The position numbers and the translations under genes are program-made. Below, in pieces: positions 60,600 to 64,000 of a DNA stretch of 64,000 bases (position 1 is its first letter; each line of letters starts with the position of its first letter). The notes under the pieces were generated by a model that had not been told where the DNA came from, searched no databases, and was given only the letters and a program-made list of their open reading frames with translations. The stretch covers positions 682,001-746,000 of the forward strand of contig JALHQZ010000001.1 of assembly GCA_022841705.1 (NCBI GenBank), written 5' to 3'. This DNA is from Pirellulales bacterium. GTDB lineage: Bacteria; Planctomycetota; Planctomycetia; Pirellulales; Lacipirellulaceae.

Positions 60600-60641
60600 C
60601 CGCCTGCGAAGAGCACAGGTGATAGCGCTCTTCGCAGGCGG
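60600..60641. terminator. Bidirectional hairpin after the suf operon
   Basis: Arms 60600-60614 (CCGCCTGCGAAGAGC) and 60627-60641 form a 15-bp stem with a 12-base loop, lying between the suf operon and the convergent PEP-CTERM gene. T-rich sequence follows only loosely, so efficiency is uncertain. Confidence 0.75.
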
Positions 60642-60683
60642 TGGTTATTTAACTTGGTTGAGACGAATGCACCTCGCCTATCA

Positions 60684-61385
60684 CTAGCGGAATCGTCGAC
60701 GGAGCGCCGCCGCAACACCGCTGATTCCTGCGATTGCTCCCAAGAAGGCGAAAGCTGAACCTTCGGGCACTGCCACCGTTCCGAGGCGATTATCGCCATA
60801 CGATGCACCACCCGCTACACTGTAGCCAAACGATTGACTTAAGCGAAGTTGCAAGCCAGTGGTGGTGAGTGGAAAGCCCATCGACAGCGGATCGCTGGTA
60901 AAGAAGCCCCACGGAAACGCCGCTTCCAACACGGCTGGCGTCGAAGCGGTTCCGTCAACCAAACTGTACGAGATATCTTGTCCAATCGTGCTGTAGTAGC
61001 CGGGCACACCGGGTATGAAGGCTTGATTATTGGTGACTTCAAACCCTAAGTCGGAACCGCCTGAGAGATTTGTATTGAAGTACAAATTCGCAAAGAGCAC
61101 CGCTGCTTGAGAGCCATTCGTCTTGGTCTGGAGGCCAACGTAGAAGTAACCGCTGTCACCACGGGTGTAGATGTCGTACCCAACAATGTGATTCTCATTG
61201 GTTGGAGCGCCAAAATTTCCGGTCGGAGCTGCGGGATTGTAGTCGACGGCGACAACGCCGCTGCCCGACCATTCACCGCCGATCACGCCGTCGACTCCAA
61301 CGGGCACTGCCGAAACAGTCGTTGGGCTCAGGAGGGAGACGGCGCCGCACGCTGCCGCCAACAAACCGGCCGATAGCAATCTCAT
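60684..61385 (-). CDS. PEP-CTERM exported protein
   Basis: The 233-residue product has a signal peptide (MRLLSAGLLAAACGAVSLLS), a beta-rich middle (GVIGGEWSGSGVVAVDYNPA, YFYVGLQTKTNGSQAAVLFA) and a PEP-CTERM tail: VPEGSAFAFLGAIAGISGVA followed by ALRRRFR. ATG at 61385 with TGAGGAA upstream. Function unknown. It is convergent with the suf operon and has about 270 bp before the divergent mfn genes. Confidence 0.85.
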   Translation of the reverse strand: MRLLSAGLLAAACGAVSLLSPTTVSAVPVGVDGVIGGEWSGSGVVAVDYNPAAPTGNFGAPTNENHIVGYDIYTRGDSGYFYVGLQTKTNGSQAAVLFANLYFNTNLSGGSDLGFEVTNNQAFIPGVPGYYSTIGQDISYSLVDGTASTPAVLEAAFPWGFFTSDPLSMGFPLTTTGLQLRLSQSFGYSVAGGASYGDNRLGTVAVPEGSAFAFLGAIAGISGVAAALRRRFR

Positions 61386-61658
61386 CGTGTGTTCCTCAGG
61401 TGTTGTCTCGAGGTGGGGTAGGGGCTCCAATAACCGACGGAGCCGGTGGGAATTCTCAGGTTAGGCAGACCTTACGGAAAAGTCAACAACTGAGCTGCGT
61501 TTTTCGGTCGATCAATGACTCGTCTTCTCACTGTCGTTGCTTCAGTGTGCCGGCGGGTCGGCTTGGGCAAAAGCCGTTGTCAACCGCTTTTCGCTCACCC
61601 TTTGCAATTTCGCGCGGACTTCGCATTCTCTCGGGTTCGAGTTCCCATCTAGCCAACG

Positions 61659-62675
61659 ATGCACATTTTTCTCTACGAGTGGATCACCGGCGGTGGTTTG
61701 GTTGAGGAGCGATCTGCGATGTCGGGTTCGCTGCTCACCGAAGGGCTGGCGATGGTGCAGGCGCTCGCGGCGGATTGCGCGGCGATCCCAGGCGCCAGAG
61801 TTTCATTGCTCAGGGATTTTCGGTTGCCGCAATTGACGGCCCGCGGGTGTGAAGCAATTACCGTCTGCAGCAGCTCGGAGCATCATGAAGCGTTCGACGA
61901 ACTTGCTGCCAAGTCTGAGGCGACTATCATCATCGCGCCGGAGTTTGATGGCGAGTTGGTGAAGCTCATTCGCCGCGCGAAATCCGTCGGGGCGCGGCTC
62001 GCTAGTCCCGATGAGACCTTCGCGCGGCTGGCCAGCAACAAGCATCAGGCCGCCGAGCGACTGCGCGCCGCGGGGGTGCCGACGCCGCACGGATTGCTCC
62101 TTAATGGCGACGCCAGATTACCGCCTGACTTTCGCTATCCCGCCGTGCTGAAGCCTGTCGATGGCGCCGGTTCGCAAGATGTGTACGTCGTCGCCGGTCC
62201 TGAGGAAAATCCACCCGCGTACGTCGCCGAGCGCCGGCTGGAAGAGTTCGCTCCCGGTCTGCCGGCCAGCGTGGCGCTGCTCTGCGGCGGATCAACTCCG
62301 CTTGCGCTCGTGCCCTGCACGCAGGCGATTTCCACCGATGGCCGGTTGCGATATCTCGGCGGCCGCACGCCACTCGCGGGTGGTTTGGCAGAGCGGGCAA
62401 CCTCGCTCGCGACCCGCGCGGTCGGAGCGCTTCCGCCAACAGTCGGATACGTTGGCGTCGACCTAGTCCTTGGTCCCGATCCCAGCGGCCGCGACGATGT
62501 GGTGATTGAAGTGAACCCGCGGCTGACCACTTCGTATGTCGGCCTGCGCGCCGCAGCAACCACCAACCTCGCCGCCGCGATGCTCGCCGCTGTCCAAGGT
62601 GAATCGCCGACGGTTGAGTTTGGCGCCCGCCCGTTGGAGTTCGATGCGGCGGGTAACGTGAGTTTTGCGCACTAA
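61659..62675 (+). CDS. mfnD: ATP-grasp ligase, MfnD-like
   Basis: The 338-residue protein has an ATP-grasp fold: N-terminal MHIFLYEWITGGGLVEERSA, KHQAAERLRAAGVPTPHGLL (near residue 120), YPAVLKPVDGAGSQDVYVVA (near 152), and the metal-binding end VVIEVNPRLTTSYVGL (near 293). Its closest recognisable relatives are tyramine-glutamate ligases (MfnD) of methanofuran synthesis in archaea and their bacterial counterparts in the methylofuran pathway. Two neighbours also resemble Mfn enzymes, which supports the role; biochemistry is inferred. ATG at 61659. Confidence 0.75.
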   Translation: MHIFLYEWITGGGLVEERSAMSGSLLTEGLAMVQALAADCAAIPGARVSLLRDFRLPQLTARGCEAITVCSSSEHHEAFDELAAKSEATIIIAPEFDGELVKLIRRAKSVGARLASPDETFARLASNKHQAAERLRAAGVPTPHGLLLNGDARLPPDFRYPAVLKPVDGAGSQDVYVVAGPEENPPAYVAERRLEEFAPGLPASVALLCGGSTPLALVPCTQAISTDGRLRYLGGRTPLAGGLAERATSLATRAVGALPPTVGYVGVDLVLGPDPSGRDDVVIEVNPRLTTSYVGLRAAATTNLAAAMLAAVQGESPTVEFGARPLEFDAAGNVSFAH

Positions 62676-62738
62676 CGCACTACGAAGGAGTTTTCGCGTC
62701 CTTTCGCGTCTTTGGCGGTTGATTTATTCTTTACCAGC

Positions 62739-63821
62739 ATGAGCATCCTCGGCTGGGACATTGGCGGCGCCAACATCAAGGTCGCAACTTCGGTCGGCGT
62801 GGCGCGGTGTTACGAGTTTCCCCTCTGGAAGCAGCCGGGCGAACTCTCCGCAAAGCTCACGCAGATTGCGATGCAGTTGCCGAAATGCGACGCGTGGGCC
62901 ATCACGATGACGGGTGAACTGGCCGACTGCTATTTCGATAAGGCCGAAGGAGTGCGGCACATTGTGGCGGCGGTCGAATCGGCCCGGGCTTGGGTAGCGT
63001 CGCCGGGGTGTGCGGAGGTTTGTGGCGGCGCTTCGCCAGAAGCGGCGTCGGCTGGCGGAGAGCACCTGCTGTCAACATCGTACTTCACAGTGACAGGCGA
63101 GTTAATCTCGGCGGCTCAAGTGCTCACCGATCCCACACTCGTAGCGGCGGCGAATTGGCGGGCGACCGCGGAATGGTGCGCCGCCGAAGGTTTCCTACGT
63201 GATGGTTTGCTCGTGGACATCGGTTCAACCACCACCGACATCATCCCCGTCACCGCAGGTCGTCCGACGCCGCGCGGCCTCACGGATACGCAGCGGCTGA
63301 TCTGCCGCGAACTTGTCTACACGGGCGTTGCGCGGACGCCGATTTGCGCTCTCGCTACCGAACTGCCGGTTGGCGATCGCTTTTGCCCCGTCGCGGCCGA
63401 GTTCTTCGCTACCACGGCCGACGTTTATTATTTGCTTGGCGAATCTAGCATCGATCTGACCATCGCCACCGCCGACGGCCGGCCACTCGATGCAGTGAAT
63501 TGTGTGGCCCGATTGGCGCGTTGCATTGGGGCGGATTCGAGCACCTTCAGCTTGGCCGATGCGCAGTGTGCGGCGAGCAACTTGCGCGAACTGCAAATTA
63601 ACCGCATCGCCCAGGCAATCGAACAAATCTCGCACGCTTTGCCCCGCGAGCTGCTCATCTGCGGACAAGGCGAATTTCTGGCGGCCGAAATTGCAGCGAG
63701 AGCGCAATCGCCAGTCCGAATCCTGTCGTCTCTCTTGCCGCAATCCGATTCGCCACTCTCGCGTTGTGCTCCGGCATATGCGGTCGCTCGGCTCGCTGCT
63801 AAGCGATTGGGAAGCGAGTAA
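62739..63821 (+). CDS. mfnF: MfnF-like H4MPT/methanofuran-pathway protein
   Basis: The 360-residue product belongs to the acetate/sugar-kinase-like (COG1548) hydantoinase-type family, with ILGWDIGGANIKVATSVG at the start, MTGELADCYFDKAEGVRHIV, and the nucleotide-binding LLVDIGSTTTDIIPVTAGRP (near residue 158), then TDTQRLICRELVYTGVARTP. In archaea MfnF condenses the furan and tyramine-derived parts of methanofuran. ATG at 62739; the next gene begins 4 bp after its stop. Confidence 0.75.
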   Translation: MSILGWDIGGANIKVATSVGVARCYEFPLWKQPGELSAKLTQIAMQLPKCDAWAITMTGELADCYFDKAEGVRHIVAAVESARAWVASPGCAEVCGGASPEAASAGGEHLLSTSYFTVTGELISAAQVLTDPTLVAAANWRATAEWCAAEGFLRDGLLVDIGSTTTDIIPVTAGRPTPRGLTDTQRLICRELVYTGVARTPICALATELPVGDRFCPVAAEFFATTADVYYLLGESSIDLTIATADGRPLDAVNCVARLARCIGADSSTFSLADAQCAASNLRELQINRIAQAIEQISHALPRELLICGQGEFLAAEIAARAQSPVRILSSLLPQSDSPLSRCAPAYAVARLAAKRLGSE

Positions 63822-63825
63822 TCAC

Positions 63826-64000
63826 ATGTCGATTGAGGTCATCAAGATCGGCGGTAGTTTACTCACGCAGCCCGGCGCAATGAACGCTGTCCGGGCTTGG
63901 CTGCAAGCAGAGCAGTCAGCATCGCCTCATGTCGCGCGGGTCCTGGTGTTCGGTGGCGGCGCAGTGGTTGACGGCTTACGCGCGATCGACGTTGCGAACC
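63826..64000 (+). CDS. mfnE: Amino-acid-kinase-family protein, MfnE-like (partial, cut by edge)
   Basis: Only 58 residues are in the window. They read IEVIKIGGSLLTQPGAM at the start and VLVFGGGAVVDGLRAIDV, the lysine/Gly-rich ATP site of aspartate/uridylate/glutamate kinases. With the MfnD and MfnF neighbours, the archaeal counterpart is MfnE, the furan phosphate kinase. It continues beyond the right edge. ATG at 63826. Confidence 0.7.
   Translation, partial: MSIEVIKIGGSLLTQPGAMNAVRAWLQAEQSASPHVARVLVFGGGAVVDGLRAIDVAN

Noticed and set aside
1..64000. CRISPR array, rRNA or tRNA genes
   Set aside because: No regularly spaced repeat array, no rRNA-like conserved stretches, and no cloverleaf-type sequence with a TTCGA-type T arm outside coding genes was recognised by eye.

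Overview
The window looks like part of a planctomycete chromosome, most likely order Pirellulales. The reasons are exported proteins with PEP-CTERM tails, a dockerin-like tail on a sugar-dehydrogenase propeller, a DUF3592 cassette, diverged Mur enzymes, a lipid A-type acyltransferase, and genes for a methanofuran-like C1 cofactor. The sequence is GC-rich and genes are separated by many long inverted repeats. No rRNA, tRNA, phage, complete insertion sequence or CRISPR array was recognised. The taxon is inferred from gene content only. Layout. 0-8.2 kb (mostly minus): greA, diverged murG-like and Mur-ligase-like genes, a Cys-rich exported repeat protein, a three-gene cassette (DUF3592 membrane protein, arrestin-like protein, small P-loop ATPase) and an RNA polymerase alpha-CTD-like small protein. 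8.4-13 kb: an exported PQQ-type dehydrogenase propeller with dockerin tail, a broken ankyrin-repeat gene and an exported esterase. 13-36 kb is mostly housekeeping: UvrD/PcrA helicase, an RlmM-like methyltransferase, tandem GNAT, LpxL-like acyltransferase, Gfo/Idh oxidoreductase, trmL, HAD phosphatase, MOSC protein, sthA, polX, a Cys-rich lipoprotein, a DegP-like protease, thiL, tsaE, hslVU, isochorismatase, an FtsQ-like protein with murB, a release-factor-like protein, and purine nucleoside phosphorylase. 36.2-48.2 kb (all minus) is a nearly complete type II secretion / type IV pilus-like system: response-regulator-like protein, ATPase (gspE/pilB), platform protein (gspF/pilC), seven (pseudo)pilins or pilin-like proteins, a PilM-PilN fusion, a PilO-like protein, a secretin and a PilP/GspC-like lipoprotein. 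Just upstream of its first gene lie three perfect parS-type palindromes within 118 bp, a likely ParB-loading centromere, which suggests the window is near the replication origin. 48.4-52.2 kb: a four-module LamG exported protein and a CBS-pair protein. 52.7-53.9 kb: a PEP-CTERM protein with a strong terminator. 54.1-60.6 kb: an iron-sulfur assembly operon (sufR, solitary nuoB, sufC, sufB, a Uma2-family gene, sufD, a Rieske ferredoxin, sufT-like); sufS and sufU are not in the window. 60.7-61.4 kb: a second PEP-CTERM protein on the opposite strand. 61.7 kb to the end: mfnD-, mfnF- and mfnE-like genes, the last cut by the window edge. Most striking observations: the parS cluster beside a receiver-like protein lacking both key phosphorylation residues; the pilus/secretion locus with duplicated major pseudopilins and an internal terminator; consistent loss of signature residues in three Mur-pathway proteins; an orphan nuoB in the suf locus; two MITE-like elements with identical-design 26-bp terminal repeats; and a 70-bp element present twice that resembles IS21-type ends.
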